Assembly (NCBI GenBank): GCA_021784205.1
Contig: JAJXTB010000107.1
Span: forward strand, 1 to 8,624
From: Actinomycetes bacterium
Lineage (GTDB): Bacteria; Actinomycetota; Acidimicrobiia; Acidimicrobiales; RAAP-2
Direction: 5' to 3'
DNA length: 8,624 nt
Made by a program: the position numbers and the translations under genes. The notes beneath the pieces were generated by a model. It saw nothing but the letters and a program-made list of their open reading frames with translations. It searched no databases and had not been told where the DNA came from. Positions 1 through 4,563 of the stretch are shown here, one piece after another. Each line of letters begins with the position of its first letter. Position 1 is the stretch's first letter.

Positions 1-841
1 CGCTCGTCGCGCTGTAGGTGACCGCGCCGTTGGCGCCGGTCACGCTCAGCTGGTCGTTGAAGGCGGAGGCCACGACGGTCGTCACCGAGGCGCTCGTCGG
101 CGACCCCTGGGTCAAGGTGCCGACGGGGGTGACGAGGAGGTTGAAGAAGAACGTTCCGCTGTCGCCGCTCGTGTCGACCGTCGTCCCGCGGGTGACGTAG
201 GAGCCGACGGCGAGACTGCCGCTCGTCGTGACGAAGCCGGCTGGCGAGACGACGAGCGACGGGGCGCCAGTCGTCTGGGTGAAGGTGACCGCGCCCGTCG
301 CGCCGGTGACGCTGAGCTGGTCGCTGAAGGTCGTCGCGGCGAAGGTGGTCGCACTCTGGCGCACCGGCAGGCTCTCGGTGAGCGTGCCGACGTTCAAGCG
401 GTAAAAGAAGGTCCCGCCGTCGCCACTCGCGTCACTCGTCGTGCCGCGGGCCACGTACGTACCGCGCGCGAGCTGGCCGCTCGTCGTGACGAGTCCGGTC
501 GGCGACACGACGAGTGACGGCGCGCCGCTCGTCTGGGCGTAGGCGACCGCGCCGCCGATCGGGGTGACGCTCAACTGGTCGGTGAAGGTCGCCGAAGCGG
601 TCACGGACGTGGCGTTGGTCGTCGGCGCCACCTGGGTGAGCTGGCCGACGCCGAGGGTGAAGCTGAAGGTGCCGGAAATACCGTTGGTGCTCAGCGTGCC
701 CGAGGCCGTGTAAGTCCCGCGTGCAAGCTGGCCACTCGTCGTGACGAGCCCGGTCGGCGAGACGACGAGGGCCGGCGAGCCGGCCGTCTGGACGTAGGCG
801 ACCGGCGACTGCTCACCGGTGACGCTCAACTGGTCGGTAAA
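1..841 (-). repeat. Tandem Ig-like/beta-strand protein repeats, about 258 bp each
   Basis: The secreted protein contains units beginning at F296, F381, F467 and F556 (bases about 841, 586, 328 and 61), with spacing of 85, 86 and 89 residues. Each begins F-[TSN]-D-Q-L-S-V-T and continues with G-A-V-x-[YF]-x-Q-T, P-[AS]-L-V-V-S-P, [LF]-V-T-T-S-G-x-L-A, G-[TS]-Y and G-T-[FS]-x-F. The fourth unit is cut by the window edge. At DNA level the LVTTSG segment is the best conserved (for example 480-493 and 735-748 are identical). The register suggests a stalk of stacked beta domains holding the enzyme domain away from the cell surface; this role is inferred. Confidence 0.85.
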
Positions 842-1726
842 GGTCGCCGAGCCGGCCACGGTCACCGAGGCGGTGCTGGGCGTGCTCGTGACCGGGCAGA
901 TGTAGTCGCCGTCGAGCGCATTGGACGAGTACTGGATCATCGCGGTGCGCCCGCCTGAGAAGGCCGGGATCGCGCAAGCCGCCTGGGCGTCGGTGATGGA
1001 GGCGTAGCCCGGTAGCCACGCGTCGTAGGCGGCGAAGGTCTTGCCGGTCGCCCCGGCGATCTGGCCCCACTGGTAGGACGTGGAGTAGATACCGAGCGAG
1101 TGGATGCCGCGCCCGCTCAGGAAGGCGAGTTCGCCCAGCATCACAGCTTGGTCGTTGGCGAACTGGGCCGGGGTGGGTGCCGCGCCGGTGCCGAGGCTCT
1201 GCCAGGAGTTTCCGGTCTCGACGTCAAGCCACCACGTGGCCGAAGTCGCCACCGTACCCGGGGCGCTCACGCCGATCTGGGTCTCGGCGGCGATCACTGC
1301 CTGCAGGGCGTTGCTGCCGGCGTTCCAGCCGAAGTCATACGAGCAGCCGACCGAGTCGGCGCCGGTGCAGACCTCGGGGAAGGTCTGGGTCGTGGGCCAG
1401 GCGGGATTGTTGGACGGACCGGGGTTGGCGGTGTTCACGTAGAACTGGGGCGTGGCGGCGAGTCCCGACGCCGCCCACTGGGCCTCGGTCGCGAGGCAGG
1501 GATTGGTCGTGAGCGGGCGACCATCGTTCACCCCGACGACGCCAAAGCCCATGCCCGTGGGCAGGGTGCCGCCGCACTGGGGGAAGCTGATGTCGTAGCC
1601 GACCCAGGCCGGGCTGACCGTGTTCGTGGTGCTCGTGGTGCTCGATGCGGCGCCCGCCGGTGCCCCGGCGATGGCGGTGAGCACGACGAGCGTCGACAGG
1701 AACGTTGCCATTCGACGGATTGCCAT
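1..1726 (-). CDS. Secreted glycoside-hydrolase-fold protein (GH25/DUF1906-like) with C-terminal beta-strand repeats, partial
   Basis: The frame is open from an ATG at 1726 through the left edge (575 codons, no stop), so the C-terminus is missing. Residues 1-28 look like a Sec signal peptide: MAIRR, a hydrophobic stretch (FLSTLVVLTAIAGAPAGA), then cleavage near AGA-A. Residues 40-278 form a domain starting WVGYDISFPQCG and FGVVGVNDGRP, with WWLDVE at 165-170 and IQYSS near 264. This pattern matches actinobacterial lysozyme-like TIM-barrel proteins (GH25 / Rv2525c-DUF1906 type); D168 and E170 are candidate catalytic residues. Six cysteines (51, 77, 120, 128, 251, 277) suit an exported, disulfide-bonded domain. 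From residue 296 on come Ig-like repeats of about 86 residues. A second in-frame ATG at 1711 is possible but would shorten the charged n-region. No Shine-Dalgarno sequence is visible; a TAGGCT lies 8 nt upstream, so a leaderless mRNA is possible. Cell-wall hydrolysis or glycan binding at the surface is inferred, not shown. Confidence 0.8.
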   Translation of the reverse strand, partial: MAIRRMATFLSTLVVLTAIAGAPAGAASSTTSTTNTVSPAWVGYDISFPQCGGTLPTGMGFGVVGVNDGRPLTTNPCLATEAQWAASGLAATPQFYVNTANPGPSNNPAWPTTQTFPEVCTGADSVGCSYDFGWNAGSNALQAVIAAETQIGVSAPGTVATSATWWLDVETGNSWQSLGTGAAPTPAQFANDQAVMLGELAFLSGRGIHSLGIYSTSYQWGQIAGATGKTFAAYDAWLPGYASITDAQAACAIPAFSGGRTAMIQYSSNALDGDYICPVTSTPSTASVTVAGSATFTDQLSVTGEQSPVAYVQTAGSPALVVSPTGLVTTSGQLARGTYTASGTLSTNGISGTFSFTLGVGQLTQVAPTTNATSVTASATFTDQLSVTPIGGAVAYAQTSGAPSLVVSPTGLVTTSGQLARGTYVARGTTSDASGDGGTFFYRLNVGTLTESLPVRQSATTFAATTFSDQLSVTGATGAVTFTQTTGAPSLVVSPAGFVTTSGSLAVGSYVTRGTTVDTSGDSGTFFFNLLVTPVGTLTQGSPTSASVTTVVASAFNDQLSVTGANGAVTYSATS

Positions 1727-1734
1727 GGTGAGAA

Positions 1735-1740
1735 AGCCTA
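1735..1740 (-). promoter_or_regulatory. Possible -10 element for a leaderless transcript of the secreted protein gene
   Basis: On the minus strand, TAGGCT (form TANNNT) ends 8 nt before the ATG at 1726, and no ribosome binding site lies between them. In actinobacteria this spacing often marks a leaderless mRNA that starts at or next to the start codon. No convincing -35 was found. The rest of 1727-1816 shows no further clear signal; it would have been part of the original divergent intergenic region shared with the lyase gene. Confidence 0.3.
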
Positions 1741-1816
1741 AGCGATGGCCCTGCGAGTCCCGTGACGACGGTGCGCCGGCGCCTCGGGTGTAAACCAATA
1801 CCTGGTGGATCGGGCC

Positions 1817-1824
1817 ACCACGAG
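1817..1824. repeat. Left target-site duplication copy of the insertion sequence
   Basis: ACCACGAG directly abuts the left inverted repeat and corresponds base for base in position with GGCACGAG directly abutting the right one (3568-3575): 6 of 8 bases match, including six in a row. IS256-family elements make 8-9 bp duplications, so the size is right. The two mismatches suggest drift since insertion, or a partly chance match. Confidence 0.55.
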
Positions 1825-1849
1825 GTTCACGTCCCTTCGAGTGGTGTAA
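1825..1849 (+). repeat. Left terminal inverted repeat (IRL) of the IS256-family element
   Basis: It starts GTTCACGTCCC and ends AGTGGTGTAA. It differs from the reverse complement of 3543-3567 at four positions (1826, 1836, 1837 and 1839). Similarity continues weakly inward: GCTGAGTGAG at 1861-1870 compares with GCTGAACGAG in the matching place of the right end, with a 1-nt offset. Confidence 0.78.
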
Positions 1850-1852
1850 TTT
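1825..1852 (+). promoter_or_regulatory. Candidate transposase promoter overlapping the left inverted repeat
   Basis: TAATTT at 1847-1852 fits the -10 form TANNNT, and GTTCAC (1825-1830) or TTCACG (1826-1831) sits 15-16 nt upstream as a weak -35. Transcription would start near 1859 and give a leader of about 68 nt. Promoters at or near the left end are usual for insertion sequences. The -35 match is poor, so part of the activity may depend on the flanking DNA. Confidence 0.35.
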
Positions 1853-1892
1853 CGCGGCTCGCTGAGTGAGCGGGCCATTGGGGCAATCTTCG

Positions 1893-1913
1893 GTGTGGAA
1901 GTTCAACTCACAC
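1893..1913 (+). promoter_or_regulatory. RNA hairpin directly before the transposase ribosome binding site
   Basis: GTGTG (1893-1897) plus AGT (1900-1902) pairs with ACT (1906-1908) plus CACAC (1909-1913), leaving a 2-nt bulge and a TCA triloop. The Shine-Dalgarno AAGGAG (1915-1920) begins two bases after the stem, and ATG follows at 1927 with a 6-nt gap. A stem so close to the binding site could limit ribosome access and keep transposase low. The pairing is visible; the effect is inferred. Confidence 0.45.
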
Positions 1914-1926
1914 TAAGGAGACCCCA

Positions 1927-3159
1927 ATGACCCAGACCCAGTTTGACCTGCACGGACTGCTCGAGGCAATCAAGGCCGGCGGTGACATCGACGTGCTGCG
2001 CCGCGGCGCCGAGATGCTCTATCAGGCTCTCATCGAGGCCGAGCTCACCCAGCGCATCGGTGCCGAGCGCTTCGAGCGAAGTGACGAACGCCTCGCCCAG
2101 CGCAACGGGCATCGTGAGCGCACGCTCTCGACCAAGGCCGGCGACCTCGAGCTCAAGATCCCCAAGCTGCGCGAGGGCTCGTTCTTTCCCTCGCTCCTTG
2201 AGCGTCGTCGGCGCATCGACCGGGCCCTGTTCGCCGTCGTCATGGAGGCCTACGTCCACGGGGTCTCGGCGCGCAAGGTCGACGACCTCGTGCGGGCCCT
2301 GGGCATCGACGCGGGACTCTCCAAGTCCGAGGTGAGCCGGATCTGTGAGGACCTGGACGCGGAGATGTCGGCCTTTCGCACTCGCGACCTCTCGGCCCTC
2401 GACTTTCCCTACCTCTTCCTCGACGCCACCTACCTGAAGGCCCGCGTGGATCACCAGGTGGTCAGCCGTGCCGTGGTCGTCGCGACCGGAGTCTCGAGCG
2501 ACGGACGCCGCGAGGTGCTCAGCGTGGCCGTCGGCGACACCGAGAACGAGGCGTTCTGGGCCGACTTCCTGCGCTCGCTGCGCGCCAGAGGTCTTCACGG
2601 CGTGCGTCTCGTGATCAGCGATCAGCACGCCGGGCTGAAGAAGGCGGTCGCGGCGATCATGATCGGCTCATCCTGGCAGCGCTGTCGCGTGCACTTCATG
2701 CGCAACGTGCTGGCTCGCGTGAGTCGCACCCAGGTGCCCATGGTGATCGCCGCGCTCCAGACGAACTTTGCTCAGCCCGAGGCGCCGAGCGTCACGGGTC
2801 AGTTCGAGCGCATCACGGACACCCTGGCGGGTCAGTTCCCTGACGTGGCGAACATGCTCAGCCAGGCCCGAGAGGACCTGCTCGCCTTCACGCACTTTCC
2901 CGGGGCGCACTGGCGCAAGATCTGGTCGACCAACCCCCTGGAACGACTCAACCGCGAGATCAAGCGCCGCAGCGACGTCGTGGGGGTCTTTCCCAACGAC
3001 GAGGCGGTCAACCGCCTCGTCACCGCCGTGGTCCTCGAGATCCACGACGAGTGGCAGGTGGCTGAGCGTCGCTACCTCTCCGAGACGTCGATGGCCCTGC
3101 TCAAGCGCACGAGCGCCATCGCCGCGACACCCGCGATCAAGAGGCGTCGCGCGAGCTGA
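1927..3159 (+). CDS. IS256-family (mutator-type) DDE transposase
   Basis: This is a 410-residue protein, the normal length for the family, that cuts and joins DNA at the element's inverted repeats. The three acidic residues are visible: D166 in FLDATYLK, D232 in VISDQHAGLK and E339 in STNPLERLNREIKRR, almost the same positions as D167, D233 and E341 of IS256. The conserved WQRCRVHFMRN block is at 250-260 and GVFPNDEAVNRLV at 353-365. The N-terminal part (about 1-150) is the DNA-binding region, with a basic stretch RERRRR-like at 92-96. The start is fixed by a strong Shine-Dalgarno AAGGAG six bases upstream. No stop or frameshift interrupts it and no key residue is missing, so it should be active. 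Codon use is as GC-rich as in the neighbours. A second gene follows after 17 nt and is probably co-transcribed. Confidence 0.95.
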   Translation: MTQTQFDLHGLLEAIKAGGDIDVLRRGAEMLYQALIEAELTQRIGAERFERSDERLAQRNGHRERTLSTKAGDLELKIPKLREGSFFPSLLERRRRIDRALFAVVMEAYVHGVSARKVDDLVRALGIDAGLSKSEVSRICEDLDAEMSAFRTRDLSALDFPYLFLDATYLKARVDHQVVSRAVVVATGVSSDGRREVLSVAVGDTENEAFWADFLRSLRARGLHGVRLVISDQHAGLKKAVAAIMIGSSWQRCRVHFMRNVLARVSRTQVPMVIAALQTNFAQPEAPSVTGQFERITDTLAGQFPDVANMLSQAREDLLAFTHFPGAHWRKIWSTNPLERLNREIKRRSDVVGVFPNDEAVNRLVTAVVLEIHDEWQVAERRYLSETSMALLKRTSAIAATPAIKRRRAS

Positions 3160-3166
3160 GGACCTA

Positions 3167-3187
3167 GCCTCGTCTCGTGCACGAGGC
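3167..3187 (+). promoter_or_regulatory. Hairpin/palindrome over the start codon of the passenger gene
   Basis: GCCTCGT (3167-3173) can pair with ACGAGGC (3181-3187), placing the GTG start (3177-3179) in the 7-nt loop. An alternative is the perfect 12-bp palindrome CTCGTGCACGAG at 3174-3185, also centred on the start. The nearest purine-rich site, GAGGA (3158-3162), overlaps the transposase stop codon. Together these suggest that the passenger gene is translated mainly by coupling, with ribosomes arriving from the transposase gene. Confidence 0.4.
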
Positions 3188-3482
3188 CGCTCGCCAACTT
3201 GAGGCTCTGCTCGGCGAGGTTCAGCCCACGCGTCCGGGCGTGCTCGCGGTTCTCGAGGGCGATGGTTGCCTCATCATCACCGAGACCTTCGCGAGGCCCT
3301 TCACCACCACGCACGTCGACGAACTCGCCATGCTCGTTCGCCACGACGACGACACCTGGACACTGCACGTGCGCTCGCCCGACGGAGAGTGGGAGCCGTT
3401 CCTCGACGTCGCTGAGCGTCAACCACTTGATGTCATCCTCAGCAAACTACGCGACGATCCCAGCGGATACTTCTGGGGCTAG
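3177..3482 (+). CDS. Small passenger protein of the insertion sequence, DUF3024-like C-terminus
   Basis: A 101-codon gene with a GTG start lies 17 nt after the transposase stop and before the right inverted repeat, so it sits inside the element. The protein is acidic and soluble, with no signal peptide or membrane segment. The C-terminal half has TWTLHVRSPDGEWEPF (residues 60-75), then LDVILSKLRDDPSGYFWG at the very end. The pattern W-T-L, then W/F, then D-P-x-x-x-F-W-G at the terminus recalls actinobacterial DUF3024 proteins, a family of unknown function, but the N-terminal half is shorter than in those. Strong coding character is supported by the uninterrupted frame and by the end matching a known protein pattern. 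Function is unknown: it may affect transposition, or simply be cargo. An in-frame GTG at 3177 is the first start after the hairpin. Confidence 0.7.
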   Translation: MHEAARQLEALLGEVQPTRPGVLAVLEGDGCLIITETFARPFTTTHVDELAMLVRHDDDTWTLHVRSPDGEWEPFLDVAERQPLDVILSKLRDDPSGYFWG

Positions 3483-3491
3483 GACCGCACG

Positions 3492-3520
3492 TTGCGCGAG
3501 ACCACGCGACTGTCTACGAT
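3492..3520 (+). promoter_or_regulatory. Candidate outward promoter inside the right end of the insertion sequence
   Basis: TTGCGC (3492-3497) and TACGAT (3515-3520) are separated by 17 nt and point toward the lyase gene. The -10 fits TANNNT with 4 of 6 consensus bases; the -35 keeps only TTG. A transcript starting near 3527 would cross the right inverted repeat and give a leader of about 59 nt for the lyase. Transcription could also simply read through from the passenger gene, since no terminator-like hairpin with a T run is seen in 3483-3585. Confidence 0.3.
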
Positions 3521-3542
3521 CTCGTTCAGCCGGAGGTTGCTC

Positions 3543-3567
3543 TTACACCACTTGGCGGGACGTGATC
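3543..3567 (-). repeat. Right terminal inverted repeat (IRR) of the IS256-family element
   Basis: Read on the minus strand from 3567 it begins GATCACGTCCC and ends AAGTGGTGTAA, matching the left end at 21 of 25 bases. The outer GAT and inner GTGTAA are features of IS256 ends. It lies 60 bp after the passenger stop codon, which places that gene inside the element. Confidence 0.78.
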
Positions 3568-3575
3568 GGCACGAG
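3568..3575. repeat. Right target-site duplication copy, overlapping the lyase ribosome binding site
   Basis: GGCACGAG follows the right inverted repeat directly and matches ACCACGAG on the left side at 6 of 8 bases. Its last bases are the start of the purine run GAGGGGG (3573-3579) that serves as the lyase Shine-Dalgarno sequence, so the element entered just upstream of, and partly at, that site. Confidence 0.55.
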
Positions 3576-3579
3576 GGGG
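3573..3579 (+). promoter_or_regulatory. Ribosome binding site that fixes the lyase start
   Basis: GAGGGGG ends 6 nt before the ATG at 3586. It decides the start because the reading frame is open much farther upstream (from about 3199) through insertion-sequence DNA that is coding in another frame. The site survived the insertion intact. Confidence 0.75.
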
Positions 3580-3585
3580 TACAGC

Positions 3586-4536
3586 ATGAAAACGCCACAG
3601 GTGGCCGCGCTCGACGGACTGCCCCGTCGCGTCACGGTCTACGAGGTCGGCGCGCGCGACGGACTCCAGAACGAGTCGACGGTCGTTGACGTGACGACCA
3701 AGATCGAGTTCATCCAGCGGCTCATCGCGAGCGGCCTCGAGGCGGTCGAGCTCACGAGCTTCGTGCCGCCGTCGTGGATTCCCCAGCTCGCCGACGCCGA
3801 GGCGCTGCTCGCCGGGCTCGGCGAGCTCACGGGCCGCCACCCGGTCCTCGTGCCCAACCAGCGCGGGCTGGACCGGGCCCTAGAGAGCGGGGTGCGCGAG
3901 ATCGCGATCTTCGCGAGCGCGACCGAGACCTTCGCCCAGCGCAACCTGAACCGGTCGCGCGCCGAATCCCTCGCGATCTTCGCCGGCGTCGCGCAGCGCG
4001 CGGTCGAGGCGGGTCTGGCGGTGCGCGGGTACGTGTCGATGTGCTTTGGCGACCCGTGGGAGGGCAACGTAGAGCCGGCGCCCGTGGCCGACGTCGTCGA
4101 GGCGCTCGTCGCGATGGGCTGTGGCGAGGTCTCCCTCGGCGACACCATCGGGGTCGCCACCCCGGGTCAGGTGGTCGCGCTGCTCGACGCGCTCGCGGAC
4201 CGGGGCATCGGGCCCGACCGGCTCGCGGTGCACTTCCACGACACCTACGGCCAGGCCCTCGCGAACACGCTCTGTGCGCTCCAGCAGGGCGTCACCACGG
4301 TCGACGCCTCCGCGGGCGGGCTCGGCGGGTGCCCCTACGCGGGTTCGGCCACCGGGAACCTCGCGACCGAGGACCTAGTGTGGCACCTGCAGGGACTGGG
4401 CATCGAGACGGGCGTCGACCTCGAGGCACTGTGCCGCACGAGCCTGTGGATGGCGGGTCAGCTCGGCCGGCCGAGCCCGTCGCGCACCGTGACGGCGCTC
4501 GCCGCGAGCCTCGAGGACCCCGTTACCGGGGCCTGA
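3586..4536 (+). CDS. mvaB: Hydroxymethylglutaryl-CoA lyase family protein
   Basis: A 316-residue cytoplasmic enzyme, about normal length. The family splits (S)-3-hydroxy-3-methylglutaryl-CoA into acetyl-CoA and acetoacetate, the last step of leucine breakdown. All landmarks of the HMGL TIM barrel are present: YEVGARDGLQNE with R24 and D25, E55 in VELTSFVPPSW, FGDPWEG at 154-160, LGDTIGVATPG at 184-194, the metal-binding HFHDTYGQ with H216 and H218, and the signature GLGGCPYAGSATGNLATEDL with the catalytic cysteine C249. Activity is therefore likely. The start is set by GAGGGGG six bases upstream. An acyl-CoA dehydrogenase begins 27 nt after the stop, which suggests an operon. An insertion sequence ends 18 bp before the start codon, so the original promoter is displaced. 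The substrate could be a related 3-hydroxy-3-methylacyl-CoA; the gene symbol is given at family level. Confidence 0.9.
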   Translation: MKTPQVAALDGLPRRVTVYEVGARDGLQNESTVVDVTTKIEFIQRLIASGLEAVELTSFVPPSWIPQLADAEALLAGLGELTGRHPVLVPNQRGLDRALESGVREIAIFASATETFAQRNLNRSRAESLAIFAGVAQRAVEAGLAVRGYVSMCFGDPWEGNVEPAPVADVVEALVAMGCGEVSLGDTIGVATPGQVVALLDALADRGIGPDRLAVHFHDTYGQALANTLCALQQGVTTVDASAGGLGGCPYAGSATGNLATEDLVWHLQGLGIETGVDLEALCRTSLWMAGQLGRPSPSRTVTALAASLEDPVTGA

Positions 4537-4563
4537 CGACCGGTCGAAGAATGGAGAGACGAG

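Larger units (their letters stand above)
1825..3567 (+). mobile_element. IS256-family insertion sequence with a passenger gene (1743 bp)
   Basis: The element is defined by imperfect inverted ends at 1825-1849 and 3543-3567 that agree at 21 of 25 positions when one is reverse-complemented. The shared core is TCACGTCCC and, after a few variable bases, AGTGGTGTAA. The right end read inward begins GATCACGTCC and reaches GTGTAA at base 25, closely echoing the published IS256 ends (GATAAAGTCC, then GTGTAA). Flanking 8-bp segments match 6/8. Inside are a complete 410-residue transposase and a 101-codon second gene. At 1743 bp it is longer than the roughly 1.3-1.5 kb usual for the family, and the excess is the second gene. 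Both genes and both ends look intact, so it may still be mobile, although the degraded duplication argues for an insertion that is not recent. Confidence 0.8.

Noticed and set aside
480..748. Repeated short palindrome CTCGTC-GT-GACGAG (480-493, 735-748, and a one-mismatch copy at 222-235)
   Set aside because: It falls at the same codons (LVTTS) in each protein repeat and is explained by conserved coding sequence rather than a separate DNA element.
1..841. CRISPR-like or intergenic tandem repeat
   Set aside because: The period is about 258 bp, the copies are diverged, and the reading frame is open throughout, so these are protein domain repeats.
1100..1741. 213-codon plus-strand frame opposite the secreted protein gene
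   Set aside because: It lies antisense to a signal-peptide protein with clear domain and repeat signatures. Its translation is low-complexity Gly/Arg/Ala, typical of a GC-rich shadow frame.
1903..2628. 241-codon minus-strand frame inside the transposase
   Set aside because: It is antisense to a transposase with intact DDE residues and a strong ribosome binding site, and no domain is recognisable.
3570..3576. Alternative 7-bp target duplication CACGAGG (1819-1825 and 3570-3576)
   Set aside because: Using it would make the element ends unequal: the left end would start at 1826 and the right would end at 3569, out of register in the inverted-repeat alignment. The 8-bp reading with ends at 1825 and 3567 keeps both the register and the IS256-like GAT terminus.
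3199..3585. Upstream extension of the lyase frame to 445 codons
   Set aside because: The extra part crosses the passenger gene in another frame and the right end of the insertion sequence. The ATG at 3586 has a well-placed GAGGGGG and matches the family's usual length.
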